From the NCBI GenBank assembly GCA_965659845.1, contig CBFHXS010000001.1, positions 1-64,000 of the forward strand: 64,000 nucleotides of DNA. The letters are read 5' to 3'. Origin of the DNA: Brumimicrobium sp965659845. Lineage in GTDB: Bacteria; Bacteroidota; Bacteroidia; Flavobacteriales_D; Crocinitomicaceae. The position numbers were made by a program, and so were the translations under genes. Position 1 is the stretch's first letter; the number at the start of each line of letters is the position of its first letter. Below, piece by piece: positions 1-8,690 of this stretch. The notes beneath the pieces were generated by a model, which did no database searches, was not told the DNA's origin, and worked only from the letters and a program-made list of their open reading frames with translations.

Positions 1-347
1 TTAACTCTAATACATTATCCGTTTCTATAGCAATAGGTCTATATATTCTAGCAGCTACAATACCTTTTGATATGCGCGATCTTATTTATGATAAGTCGGA
101 ACAAAAAACAATTCCTCAATTGATAGGCATCCATTTTAGTAAAGGAGTTAGCATTATAGCACTCTTTATTAGTGCAATTCTACTCGTTAGCGTTAACAAC
201 CATTTTGCCGATAACGTATTCTTCTATTCTGCTTATATTGGAATGGGACTGTTGGCATTACTCTCTAATGTCGCTAGAAAGGAAATGTTTTTCTCTGGCG
301 TGATAGATGGTTGGATTGCTGTTTTGGGAATTGCCTTTTTATACTAA
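1..347 (+). CDS. UbiA-like prenyltransferase family membrane protein (3' part only)
   Basis: The reading frame is open from the left edge (first full codon at base 3) and ends at 347, so this is the C-terminal part of a gene starting outside the window. The visible ~115 residues are very hydrophobic, with about three membrane spans. Just before the first in-frame Met (base 72) is the motif FDMRDLIYD, followed by TIPQ; a DxxxD after a membrane span resembles the second Asp motif of UbiA-type prenyltransferases, and similar short UbiA-like proteins are common in Flavobacteriia. The substrate cannot be inferred. The first Asp motif lies outside the window, so the family call is tentative. Confidence 0.5.
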   Translation, partial: NSNTLSVSIAIGLYILAATIPFDMRDLIYDKSEQKTIPQLIGIHFSKGVSIIALFISAILLVSVNNHFADNVFFYSAYIGMGLLALLSNVARKEMFFSGVIDGWIAVLGIAFLY

Positions 348-378
348 GGTACCTTTAAGCAATAATAAATGCACCATT

Positions 379-1482
379 CTATTTCGATACTATACTCAAT
401 GTAGAATACACAGCCAGGTGATCTGAATATCCGCCAAAATAACTATTCCCTCCGTATGTTCTATTTGGAGTTTTAGAACCGTCTTTTTTAGTATACAAGA
501 ACTTATCATCGTATAGAATATTAGCCTTTCCGTTCTTTATTTCCAGCCCTTTTTCATCCAACAAGCCATTTGAAACTATAATCTGATCAAGCGCCCCCCA
601 CTCACCTTTATAATTATGCGTTCCTTGTCCTTTTTCATGATAAGTAAGCATAAGGTTAACAAGTTTCTTATGATCATCCTTTGAGCCCGCTTCTAAAACA
701 TTAGATACTGAAGTGTTCGTTGGATAATCGTTGAAGTCTCCCATGATTATGATGTTCGCAGAACTATTCAAAGCCAATATACTATCCACTTTCCCTTTCA
801 GAAGTTGCGCTGCCTTTACTCTCTTGTATTCACTCTTTTCTTGGCCCCCTCTCCTTGAAGACCAGTGATTTACAAAGACATGTGCTTCTGTACTATCGTA
901 AAAAACACCTTTTACATACAAAATATCACGCGTTTTAAAATTTGGTTCATCCTCAAAACTAACTTTGATTGCCTCCTTGAATGTCATTTGAAACAAATTG
1001 TGATCAAACGCGAGCGCAACATCTATACCTCTTACGTCTGGCGATTCAAAATAAGCAATTCTATATTTTGAGTTAGCCAATCTTTCTGTTGTCAAAAGGT
1101 CTTGCACAACAAATCGATTTTCTACCTCAGCCAATCCAATAAAAACCGGATTCTTTTTAGATGTTGATGTTATTACATCAGATAATTTTTCAAGTTTATC
1201 TTTGTATCGTTCTGCATTCCAATTCTTCTTACTTTCTGGTAAAAAGTCTTCATCCTTTTTCTCTGGGTCGTCAATCGTATCAAATAGATTTTCCACGTTA
1301 TAAAACACCACAGGGGCATCAGATAAAGTGTCTAATAACTCATGAGGATACATGATTTCAGCTTTATCTTGCTGTTGGTTTATCACCTGTTTTTCAGAAG
1401 TGCTGTTGGCACATGAAGATATAACAGCTGCAATAACACTGACAACTAGAATAGGAAATAGACTTTTGTTATTCACCTTCAC
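379..1482 (-). CDS. Lipoprotein endonuclease/exonuclease/phosphatase family
   Basis: This 367-residue protein has a lipoprotein signal peptide (hydrophobic run, then ISSC, Cys24) and an exo-endo-phosphatase (EEP) fold. Visible EEP motifs in order are FYNVENLFD (metal-site Asn and Glu region, near 60), GLAEVEN near 117, NHWSSRRGG near 205, MGDFND near 247, and the C-terminal GGYSDHLAV with the Asp-His pair. The catalytic pattern is complete, so a metal-dependent nuclease or phosphodiesterase acting outside the inner membrane is expected; phosphate scavenging from DNA is a plausible but unproven role. It lies 6 bp downstream of the secreted C1B peptidase gene and is probably co-transcribed with it and with the HU/SPOR gene. 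Confidence 0.85.
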   Translation of the reverse strand: MKVNNKSLFPILVVSVIAAVISSCANSTSEKQVINQQQDKAEIMYPHELLDTLSDAPVVFYNVENLFDTIDDPEKKDEDFLPESKKNWNAERYKDKLEKLSDVITSTSKKNPVFIGLAEVENRFVVQDLLTTERLANSKYRIAYFESPDVRGIDVALAFDHNLFQMTFKEAIKVSFEDEPNFKTRDILYVKGVFYDSTEAHVFVNHWSSRRGGQEKSEYKRVKAAQLLKGKVDSILALNSSANIIIMGDFNDYPTNTSVSNVLEAGSKDDHKKLVNLMLTYHEKGQGTHNYKGEWGALDQIIVSNGLLDEKGLEIKNGKANILYDDKFLYTKKDGSKTPNRTYGGNSYFGGYSDHLAVYSTLSIVSK

Positions 1483-1488
1483 GACGTA

Positions 1489-2691
1489 TTATAATCCTAA
1501 CTTTTTCTTTAAACTTTCAGGTATCGCATCTTTGTGCAAATAAATGTTGATTGTTTTAAGTTTAAAGTAATTCTCTGAAACGTAAAGGTATCCTTCTGGA
1601 TAGTTACCTGTTCCCCATGAATTCTTCACTAAGAAATATTTCGTGCCGTTTTTCTCTTTGTAGAGTCCGGTAATATGCATTCCATGGTCATCAGTCGTCG
1701 TTTTATTGTCGTATTGCTCTTGTCTCATTTCAGGAGTGATTTCCACTTGATCTACTGGAGTATAGAAGGCATTAGAAGATTTATCTGCACCAGCATCTGA
1801 ATAGTTACTATTATCAGAACCTTTCACCTCTATTGTACTCTCATCTTTAGGAACAATTGCCAATCCTTTTCTAAAATTGAATCCTTTTTCTGAAACATCT
1901 GCGCCCCAAGCAACAGTAAAACCATTTTCTAAAGCATATTCCGCTGCTTGTTGAAGGTCTTCAAGGCTCACGTTGTAACTCGTTCCCCAAGCCCAATTGT
2001 CCTGAATAGCAAGCATACACTCTTCATATTCATTAAAGTGAGTGAACGAAGTAAGTGAAACATAGTCATCCATGTTCAACTTTGTTTCCTCTGCAAAACT
2101 TTTCGGTGTATACTCTTTTCCTTTGAACGTAAATGAAGTTGGATCTGGTCCCAAATACGCATCAAGTATTCCTGAGAATCCGGCACTCCATGACGGAGAA
2201 AGTGGAGAGTTTCCTTTATTATCAACATGCTTCATGATACCTGACATGTATCCATTCAGCCCTCTATAAAGCTCTTGATGATTATGTTTTTCAAGACCAT
2301 AGTTCAACCCATTATACACTTCATTTGGCACGATTCCATGATTTCTAAAAACCCATGGGATATCGTGAAATGCACCTCCTTGGGCAAAATTAATCTGACC
2401 ATCCATTCTAACATACTTCTCTGCTTTACCTTCATAAGCTTTTCGAACAACGTACATTTGGGAAAGAACTGGTGGATTTTCATTACCCTTTCTGATCATT
2501 TCAGATTCGAAAAACGATAACGCTGAAAAACTCCAGCATGTTCCCGTGTAACCTTGAGAAAGAACTGGTGTCGCATCGTGTCTTGCTATTTCTTTGAAAA
2601 TGTATGACGACCCTTCAGCATTCGTTAATTCCTGAGCATTAACAGCTAGTGCTAAAGACAAAGCTATAGCAGATAAAAATATTCTTTTCAT
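1489..2691 (-). CDS. Secreted C1B family cysteine peptidase (bleomycin hydrolase/PepC-like)
   Basis: A 400-residue papain-fold peptidase of the aminopeptidase C/bleomycin hydrolase type. Residues 1-19 form a signal peptide ending NAQ, so unlike cytosolic PepC this enzyme is exported. The catalytic triad is readable: Cys52 in GTCWSFS with the oxyanion Gln47, His336 in DDHGMHITG, and Asn357 in KNSWG. The length is somewhat below cytosolic PepC (~440-450). It is 10 bp downstream of the HU/SPOR gene and 6 bp upstream of the lipoprotein nuclease, which suggests a three-gene transcription unit. Export means it probably processes peptides in the periplasm; its targets are not evident. Confidence 0.88.
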   Translation of the reverse strand: MKRIFLSAIALSLALAVNAQELTNAEGSSYIFKEIARHDATPVLSQGYTGTCWSFSALSFFESEMIRKGNENPPVLSQMYVVRKAYEGKAEKYVRMDGQINFAQGGAFHDIPWVFRNHGIVPNEVYNGLNYGLEKHNHQELYRGLNGYMSGIMKHVDNKGNSPLSPSWSAGFSGILDAYLGPDPTSFTFKGKEYTPKSFAEETKLNMDDYVSLTSFTHFNEYEECMLAIQDNWAWGTSYNVSLEDLQQAAEYALENGFTVAWGADVSEKGFNFRKGLAIVPKDESTIEVKGSDNSNYSDAGADKSSNAFYTPVDQVEITPEMRQEQYDNKTTTDDHGMHITGLYKEKNGTKYFLVKNSWGTGNYPEGYLYVSENYFKLKTINIYLHKDAIPESLKKKLGL

Positions 2692-2701
2692 AATTATGAT
2701 T

Positions 2702-3853
2702 TTACTTTTTTAGAACCCACGAAGAAAGACCAGACTGACTAATTAGCGCTCTTTTTTCGAGTAGTTGCTCTCTATTTTGGCTAGTCGCAGCAGAAACTCT
2801 GTGAAGCCCTTGATGTTTGTCTACAATTATACCATTCAACCCTAAAGATGAAAGCTTTTCAAGCATTCCAATTGCGTTTTCTTTTTCTTCGAAACAGCCA
2901 ACAATCAGGTGGTACCCGTTTTGAACGGATTCATTAGAGATGTCTTTCGTTGTTTTAAACTTATTGTACCTAACAGATACATAATGATCTTCAGTAATGG
3001 GGAAAGAGAAAACATCTCCAGAATTAGGCGTTAAATTGGAAGTTATTTGATCTAACTCATTCTCAATATTAACTAGATCAGCCTTAATTCCTTCATTTTT
3101 CAAACCCTCCAAATACTTAGACCCTTCATTCTCTGAAAAAGGATTAAAATCTTCGCTATAAATAATACCAGACTTTAAAACGTCAGTTTTCATTGGGATC
3201 CAGAAACTATAAAAAGCAACAGGAATGAATGCCGCAACTGCTGCATACCTTGCAACTTTTCGTAAGATTGAAGTTTTTGGTGGAGTACTTATCTCTTCTT
3301 TAACTTCTGGATTTAAATTACTAACCTTAGCAGTATCAGGTTTTTCATTGTCGGAAACACCCCCTTTTACTACTTTTAGTTCTGTTGACTCTCTAGATTG
3401 GACCGCCGCTAACTTTTCTTCCTCTTTTTCCTCTTCAACAGGAACAAATTGAACACTCCCCATTCCGTAAGACTCAAGCAACAAATTGAAGAACCTATCT
3501 TGCTCAAACGCCATTTTCCCAGCGTTATTCAAATAAAGAAACCCAACGTTTTGAAAGTGAACACGCTCTCCTGAGTTGAGCCTAGACTTGATTTTAGCTA
3601 CATCTTTAGCCACAGAGTCATTCGCCGCATCATAAGATATAGTTCGCTTTTGCGCCAAAGCATTCACTAAAAGTCCATCATTATTCGTTAAGCTCTTATT
3701 GAAACTTAAGGCCTTTGATGGTGGTGTGATCGTTCCTTTGTTCACATCTACTTTAGCAGAAACAGTGTTTGCCACAAAACCACCAAGAGACGGCACGACT
3801 ACACAGTTATTCTGCATTAGTAATTCACTAAGTATTTCATCAAACACTACCAT
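2702..3853 (-). CDS. HU-CCDC81 and SPOR domain protein
   Basis: A 383-residue protein with three recognisable parts: an N-terminal HU/CCDC81-type domain (about 1-130, with a conserved NNCVVVPSLGGF stretch), a single membrane span around 200-220 preceded by a basic segment, and a C-terminal SPOR domain (about 310-383, starting YHLIVGCF) that binds denuded glycan strands at division sites. This architecture is typical of Bacteroidota envelope or cell-division proteins with the SPOR domain in the periplasm. A -7 promoter box lies only 5 bp upstream of the ATG, so the mRNA may be nearly leaderless. It heads the unit containing the C1B peptidase and the lipoprotein nuclease. Confidence 0.85.
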   Translation of the reverse strand: MVVFDEILSELLMQNNCVVVPSLGGFVANTVSAKVDVNKGTITPPSKALSFNKSLTNNDGLLVNALAQKRTISYDAANDSVAKDVAKIKSRLNSGERVHFQNVGFLYLNNAGKMAFEQDRFFNLLLESYGMGSVQFVPVEEEKEEEKLAAVQSRESTELKVVKGGVSDNEKPDTAKVSNLNPEVKEEISTPPKTSILRKVARYAAVAAFIPVAFYSFWIPMKTDVLKSGIIYSEDFNPFSENEGSKYLEGLKNEGIKADLVNIENELDQITSNLTPNSGDVFSFPITEDHYVSVRYNKFKTTKDISNESVQNGYHLIVGCFEEKENAIGMLEKLSSLGLNGIIVDKHQGLHRVSAATSQNREQLLEKRALISQSGLSSWVLKK

Positions 3854-3858
3854 ATTAA

Positions 3859-3866
3859 CAAAGATA
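3859..3866 (-). promoter_or_regulatory. Bacteroidota -7 box for the HU/SPOR gene
   Basis: On the minus strand the sequence reads TATCTTTG, an exact match to the Bacteroidota consensus TAnnTTTG. It sits in the 39-bp gap between kdsB and the HU/SPOR gene, 5 bp before the ATG. No good TTTG -33 element is visible at the usual distance. Confidence 0.5.
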
Positions 3867-3892
3867 CAAATTTTAGTTTTATTCGTCTTCTC

Positions 3893-4618
3893 TTATTGAC
3901 TCTTCATTACTTTCAACACATGATCAACATCTTCAGGAACATCGATGTTTGGTGTCTCAATATCAGTTTCCACAACTCGGATTGAGTATCCGTAGTAGAG
4001 CCATCTTAATTGTTCAAGGCTTTCAACCTCCTCTAACTTAGTGGCAGGAGCTCCTATCAATTTATTGAGCGTAGCACATCGGAATCCATACAGACCAATG
4101 TGTCGCATGAACGGATATCCATTCCCGTTTCTTTCAAAAGGAATCTTACTTCTAGAAAAATATAGGGCGTCTCCATTATGATTGACAACAACTTTGATTC
4201 TATTTTCATCGTCGAGCTCTCCTTCTTCTATTTGTGAGGTACCTAATGTGGCAATTTCTACTTCACTATCTTGAAAAGCGCCTACCAATTGAGAAAGTTG
4301 TTCGGGATCCACCAAAGGCTCATCACCTTGAATATTCACCACAACCTCATAATCATTCAATGTTTTAACCACCTCACCGCAGCGTTCTGTTCCACTTTTG
4401 TGGTGGTCACCAGTAATCATTACGTTTCCACCGAAAGACATAACGTGATCAGCTATCCTGTCGTCATCTGTAGCGACAATTACGTTGTCAAATATTGCAG
4501 CTTGAGTCACACGATCGAAGACATGCTGTATCATGCTTTTACCCATCAAATCTATTAAGGGCTTGCCTGGAAACCGACTCGATTCATATCTGGCCGGAAT
4601 AATTGCTAATTTCTTCAT
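3893..4618 (-). CDS. kdsB: 3-deoxy-manno-octulosonate cytidylyltransferase
   Basis: CMP-KDO synthetase activates KDO with CTP for lipopolysaccharide core assembly in the cytoplasm. The 241-residue length matches the family (~245-255). The N-terminal nucleotide-binding signature IPARYESSRFPGKPL is intact; VATDD near 50, the HKSGTER stretch near 73 and VNIQGDEP near 96 are also present. It begins 1 bp after the stop codon of the TonB-dependent receptor, so the two are probably co-transcribed, though the functional link is unclear. The pathway fits a Gram-negative with KDO-containing LPS. Confidence 0.95.
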   Translation of the reverse strand: MKKLAIIPARYESSRFPGKPLIDLMGKSMIQHVFDRVTQAAIFDNVIVATDDDRIADHVMSFGGNVMITGDHHKSGTERCGEVVKTLNDYEVVVNIQGDEPLVDPEQLSQLVGAFQDSEVEIATLGTSQIEEGELDDENRIKVVVNHNGDALYFSRSKIPFERNGNGYPFMRHIGLYGFRCATLNKLIGAPATKLEEVESLEQLRWLYYGYSIRVVETDIETPNIDVPEDVDHVLKVMKSQ

Positions 4619-4619
4619 G

Positions 4620-6989
4620 CTAAAACTTTGCCTGAAAGCGTATTACAAACTGTCGAGGCGCGCGAATGTCGCCAGGACGTGTCATATACTCTTCATTAAA
4701 CACATTATTCACTACGAAATTCAGCAAAAAAGTTTCATTTATTTGGTAACCAATTCTAGCATCAAATACAATGTCACCATTATTATTTTCCTCTCGGTAT
4801 TTAGCTAGGCCTGGTAGAACCTGCGTATTACCGACCAAAGGCACATTGATTCCAGATTCAAAATTAGCATCAATATTTTCCATAAAACTATTATACCTAC
4901 CGGTGAATCCTAGCATTACCTTTTTGTATTTGAATTGAACATCACCTTTGGCTAAATGTCTGAACCTATATTTTAACATGCGTGAAGTAGTATCTGACAA
5001 GCCTCCATTTCCATCAACTCCATAAATATAAGCTGAATCAGGGTTGAGTACAATTGGATTCATGTATGTATAGCCCATAAGCGCAGTAACTTCAACAGGG
5101 CCAATATTTCCTGTTCCGTTGATGGAAAGCTCTACTCCCGTAATCCGCGCCTGTTCCGCATTTTCAGCGCGAAAACCAAACCACTTTTCTGGGAAGCCCG
5201 GGTCACTAGGATTAAAACTAACTGGAATTGAGTCCGGTTTGAAATACCCAAAAGCAAACTCCATCATATTCTCATACTCGTTAATGAACCCTGCGAGATC
5301 TATGAATCCTTTGAAGTTACTGATCTTAAAACCTTGTTTAACCCCTAGTTCTGCTGACCAGCCTTTCTCTGGGGTTAAATTGGTATTTGGGAAAATATTT
5401 AATGCTCCTATTGACGTTGAAGCAAACCTCTCAGCGACAGAGGGATAGCGAATAGCCTGTCCAAAGGAAGCCCTCAGAAATGTGTATTCTGCCAACTCGT
5501 AATTCGCGCCTAATCTAAATATTGGACGAATTGGAATGGAGTTAACGGAGTCTCTAGAAAAATAAGTTCTAGAATCTGGAGAAAGAGCGTTTTGCTGGAA
5601 GTATTCACCTCTTACCCCTCCAACAATATCAAGTTTGCCGATTGTTTTTTCCAGTTGTCCATATATCGAATAATTTCGTGAATCATGATCACCATAAAGT
5701 TCTGATCTAACCACATTAAATATACCCGTTGCTCCTGTCGTCAAAATGAAACCGTTCTTGAATTTACGTTCGAATTTATAGTCCGTATAATACATAGAGG
5801 CAGCAGCACTTTGTCCGTCCAAAGACCTGTTATCTGTAAGATACCACCTGGATTGAACACTATGTTTGTTGTCGTATTTATCATACCATTTTACATACGG
5901 ATCTATATTAATTCTTAGGTTTTCTGTTACCGAAAGCGATGAAGTGTCGCTGAATGGATCAGCAGTACCACCGCTTGGTTGATATCCTAAACTGTCGGTT
6001 TCCCAAATGATGAAAAGCCCCTTTCTTTCCATATTCGCAGAATAATTCAACCCTGCCTTAAGTCTTTTGATCTTCTTGGGTTTGAAAATAAAGCTTCCAT
6101 TAAAACGAAATCTATTCTGCGCTTCTCCTGCACGAAAACCATCTGTTCTAAAATTATATACAGATACGGTATAACCAAAGTTATCCATCATTTTTCCGTG
6201 ATAAGCGTTAAATTGGTTAGAGAATAGAGATTGATTCGACCATCTTAATCCAACTCTCCTTGGTTGATCAAATACACCGGCTTGATAACTTAATTTTGTC
6301 TCACCAACTTTAGTAGGTTCTTTATCCCTTAATGATATAATCCCATTTAATGCTCCGCTTCCATAAAGCACTGATGACGCCCCTTTTAAGACCTCTATTT
6401 GTGAAACATTCTCTATCGGAATTGACTGCCATTTTGCGTCACCTGCATCTGCAGAAAGTAATGGAACATCATTCCAAACAACTAAAACTCGACTACCCGC
6501 TCCGTAAGAGAAGCCACTTCCACCGCGTATAGAAATTTGACCATCCATAGCATAAGCTCCGGGGGCCTGATTTACTGCTTCTTCAACATTATTCAATGCT
6601 TTGTTCTCGATGAGTTCAGGCTTAATTATCTCTAATGAAACGGGAATATCCTCAATATTCTGTTCTCTTCGAGACGCAGATACAACAACACCCTCTAAGT
6701 TTTGAGTTAAAGGAGTCATAGTCACTTTCACTTGATCGTCCCCCATCGGCTCAAGAACCGTTTCTGTCATGGTTTTAAAATCAAAAAACTTTAACGTAAG
6801 TGTTACGGGGTAATCCTTTACAGGAACTGAAAACTCGCCATCCATATTTGTTCTGGTCTTTAAGCCGTTGTCAGTTTCAACAAGTACACCTATAAGAGGT
6901 TGGTCTGTTTCATCATATACAATACCCTTTAGGTCTTGAGACATTCCTTGAAAGGAAAAAAGCAGAAAAAGAATAAAAAAATGTTTCAT
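4620..6989 (-). CDS. TonB-dependent receptor with carboxypeptidase-like N-terminal domain
   Basis: A 789-residue outer-membrane receptor. The ATG at 6989 is preferred because it starts a good signal peptide (MKHFFILFLLFSFQGMSQ); the longest open frame (to 7088) would run into dprA on the other strand. Domains in order: signal peptide 1-18, a carboxypeptidase-D regulatory-like beta domain about 20-105 (LKGIVYDETDQPLIGV), a plug about 115-220 (ISIRGGSGFSYG and VLKGASSVLYGSGALNG), then a ~570-residue barrel ending in aromatic RFQAKF. It is a single-component receptor with no SusD partner beside it, more like siderophore, metal or vitamin receptors than SusC. kdsB follows after 1 bp. The ligand is not inferable. 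Confidence 0.9.
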   Translation of the reverse strand: MKHFFILFLLFSFQGMSQDLKGIVYDETDQPLIGVLVETDNGLKTRTNMDGEFSVPVKDYPVTLTLKFFDFKTMTETVLEPMGDDQVKVTMTPLTQNLEGVVVSASRREQNIEDIPVSLEIIKPELIENKALNNVEEAVNQAPGAYAMDGQISIRGGSGFSYGAGSRVLVVWNDVPLLSADAGDAKWQSIPIENVSQIEVLKGASSVLYGSGALNGIISLRDKEPTKVGETKLSYQAGVFDQPRRVGLRWSNQSLFSNQFNAYHGKMMDNFGYTVSVYNFRTDGFRAGEAQNRFRFNGSFIFKPKKIKRLKAGLNYSANMERKGLFIIWETDSLGYQPSGGTADPFSDTSSLSVTENLRINIDPYVKWYDKYDNKHSVQSRWYLTDNRSLDGQSAAASMYYTDYKFERKFKNGFILTTGATGIFNVVRSELYGDHDSRNYSIYGQLEKTIGKLDIVGGVRGEYFQQNALSPDSRTYFSRDSVNSIPIRPIFRLGANYELAEYTFLRASFGQAIRYPSVAERFASTSIGALNIFPNTNLTPEKGWSAELGVKQGFKISNFKGFIDLAGFINEYENMMEFAFGYFKPDSIPVSFNPSDPGFPEKWFGFRAENAEQARITGVELSINGTGNIGPVEVTALMGYTYMNPIVLNPDSAYIYGVDGNGGLSDTTSRMLKYRFRHLAKGDVQFKYKKVMLGFTGRYNSFMENIDANFESGINVPLVGNTQVLPGLAKYREENNNGDIVFDARIGYQINETFLLNFVVNNVFNEEYMTRPGDIRAPRQFVIRFQAKF

Positions 6990-7040
6990 ATGTAGCAGAA
7001 AAAATATTATCTTAGATAGACCTAAATATAACCTAAAATT

Positions 7041-8153
7041 TTGAACACCACCGAACGCCATCACCAGATAGCCTTGTCTATGCTTCAAGGAGTTGGGCCA
7101 AAAACGGCTCGATTATTAGTTGCCTATATGGGTAGTGCAACAGCTATTTTTGAATCAAAATCAAATATAAAAACCACAGTTCCAGGGTTTAGTCGAGAAC
7201 GATTTCGATCACTGAATAGAACCAAAGCACTTCTAGATGCAGATAACACGATGAACTTTATTGAGAAAAATAATATTTCAACGCATTTCTTTGCTTCTAA
7301 TGATTTTCCTTATCGACTAAAGCAATGTCCCGATGCACCAATAGTTTTATATAGTAAGGGAAAACCCCTGCTTAATTACGATAGATCAGTTGCAGTTGTC
7401 GGTACTCGAAACATGACTCCTTATGGAAAAATGATCGTACATCGTCTCATTGATCACCTGAAGTCTTTCGATGTTCAAATTGTCTCTGGACTTGCCTACG
7501 GCATAGATAATGAAGCACACCGTCGCTCTGTTACTAACGACCTTTCCACTATTGGGGTTTTGGGGCACGGATTGGATCGAATCTATCCAGCAAGGAATAG
7601 AAAAACAGCTAGTGATATGCTAGAAGCCAGAGATTCTGGTTTACTGACAGAGTTTCCACACAACACCCTTCCTGATCGAGAAAACTTCCCCCAACGCAAT
7701 CGTATCGTTGCTGGAATGACAGACGCAACTATTGTTGTGGAAAGTGGAGCCAAAGGAGGGTCGTTGATTACTGCTCATTTAGCTAACGATTACAACCGTG
7801 ATGTCTTTGCTTTTCCAGGAAATATTGACCAAGAGTTTTCTAAAGGGTGTAATTCTCTTATTGCAAACAACAAGGCTCACCTCATAACTTGTGGTAAAGA
7901 TCTAACTAATTTATTAGAATGGGAGAAGTCCGGGGTTAGGAAACCCATACAAGGAAGTCTTTTCGAAAATTTAAACGGTGATGAAAAGAAGATCGTGAAA
8001 TTAATCAAGGAATTCGAAAAGGTGTCTTTAGATGTTCTTTCATTTCGATTAAAACAACCTGTCGGTTTGTTAAGTGGTTTGCTACTCGGCTTAGAAATAA
8101 AAGGTATAGTAATGATGCTTCCTGGTCAAAAATATATGCTTGGAAACATATAG
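7041..8153 (+). CDS. dprA: DNA-processing protein DprA
   Basis: DprA/Smf loads RecA onto incoming single-stranded DNA during natural transformation. The 370-residue protein has an N-terminal helix-hairpin-helix-like region (about 8-60, QGVGPKTARLL), the Rossmann-like SMF core (AVVGTRNMTPYG near 117, SGLAYGID near 154, PHNTLPDRENFPQRNRIVAG near 211, GSLITAHLA near 244, FAFPGN near 260) and a C-terminal winged helix (about 305-365). A stop codon at 7029-7031 leaves only ATT at 7038 or TTG at 7041 as the start; TTG is the more likely. It is divergent from the TonB receptor and ends at a bidirectional terminator. Confidence 0.95.
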   Translation: MNTTERHHQIALSMLQGVGPKTARLLVAYMGSATAIFESKSNIKTTVPGFSRERFRSLNRTKALLDADNTMNFIEKNNISTHFFASNDFPYRLKQCPDAPIVLYSKGKPLLNYDRSVAVVGTRNMTPYGKMIVHRLIDHLKSFDVQIVSGLAYGIDNEAHRRSVTNDLSTIGVLGHGLDRIYPARNRKTASDMLEARDSGLLTEFPHNTLPDRENFPQRNRIVAGMTDATIVVESGAKGGSLITAHLANDYNRDVFAFPGNIDQEFSKGCNSLIANNKAHLITCGKDLTNLLEWEKSGVRKPIQGSLFENLNGDEKKIVKLIKEFEKVSLDVLSFRLKQPVGLLSGLLLGLEIKGIVMMLPGQKYMLGNI

Positions 8154-8183
8154 GGTCGTGACATCTAAAAAGACATCACGACC
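8154..8183. terminator. Bidirectional terminator between dprA and the bacilliredoxin gene
   Basis: GGTCGTG (8154-8160) pairs with CACGACC (8177-8183), extended by one A-T pair and, after two mismatches, by TCT/AGA around an AAAA loop. It sits between two convergent genes. The U-tract on the plus side is weak. Confidence 0.6.
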
Positions 8184-8191
8184 GCTATTTC

Positions 8192-8605
8192 TTAGCAATA
8201 TTGCTTATATGCTTCTTTCAGATTTTCTGCAATCATTTCAGCAGTTCCGCCTTCGATGTGGTGACGCTCTAAAAAGTGAACAAGTTTTCCATCTTTGAAA
8301 AGAGCAATAGATGGTGAAGAAGGAGGGTAAGGCAAGAAGTACTTTCTCGCTTGCTCTGTTGCTGCACCATCAACTCCAGCAAATACAGTTGCTAAAGTTT
8401 CTGGCTTCTGATCCGCATTAAGCGATAACTTAACACCCGGACGCATATTACCTGCTGCGCAACCGCAAACGCTGTTAACGACAACCAAAGCGGTGCCTTT
8501 TGAATTCTTTATTGTATTATCCACCTCTTCTGGAGTTGACAATTGTTCAAAACCAACTGTTGTCAAGTCTTCCTTCATCGGTGCTACTAATTCTGGAGGA
8601 TACAT
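8192..8605 (-). CDS. BrxA/BrxB family bacilliredoxin (YphP/YqiW)
   Basis: A 137-residue thioredoxin-fold protein of the YphP/YqiW family, full length for the group. The redox motif is CGC (Cys47-Gly48-Cys49) in NSVCGCAAGNMRPG, the family signature. In Firmicutes these proteins remove bacillithiol from mixed disulfides, and many Bacteroidota also make bacillithiol, so thiol-redox repair in the cytoplasm is the likely role; the bacillithiol link here is inference. There is no signal peptide. It is a single-gene unit with an exact -7 box 28 bp upstream and a terminator hairpin downstream. Confidence 0.88.
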   Translation of the reverse strand: MYPPELVAPMKEDLTTVGFEQLSTPEEVDNTIKNSKGTALVVVNSVCGCAAGNMRPGVKLSLNADQKPETLATVFAGVDGAATEQARKYFLPYPPSSPSIALFKDGKLVHFLERHHIEGGTAEMIAENLKEAYKQYC

Positions 8606-8633
8606 ATTTATTATTTTTAATGATTCTTAATTA

Positions 8634-8641
8634 CAAAAGTA
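8634..8641 (-). promoter_or_regulatory. Bacteroidota -7 box for the bacilliredoxin gene
   Basis: Reads TACTTTTG on the minus strand, an exact TAnnTTTG match 28 bp before the ATG. The -33 region is not clear. Confidence 0.5.
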
Positions 8642-8690
8642 ACAAGCAAAGTTTAAAATTGTGCATAAAAGTGAATCAATCTAATAAAGC

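Noticed and set aside
6990..7088. Upstream extension of the TonB receptor to 7088.
   Set aside because: It overlaps dprA and has no signal peptide at its start; Met at 6989 begins a good signal peptide.
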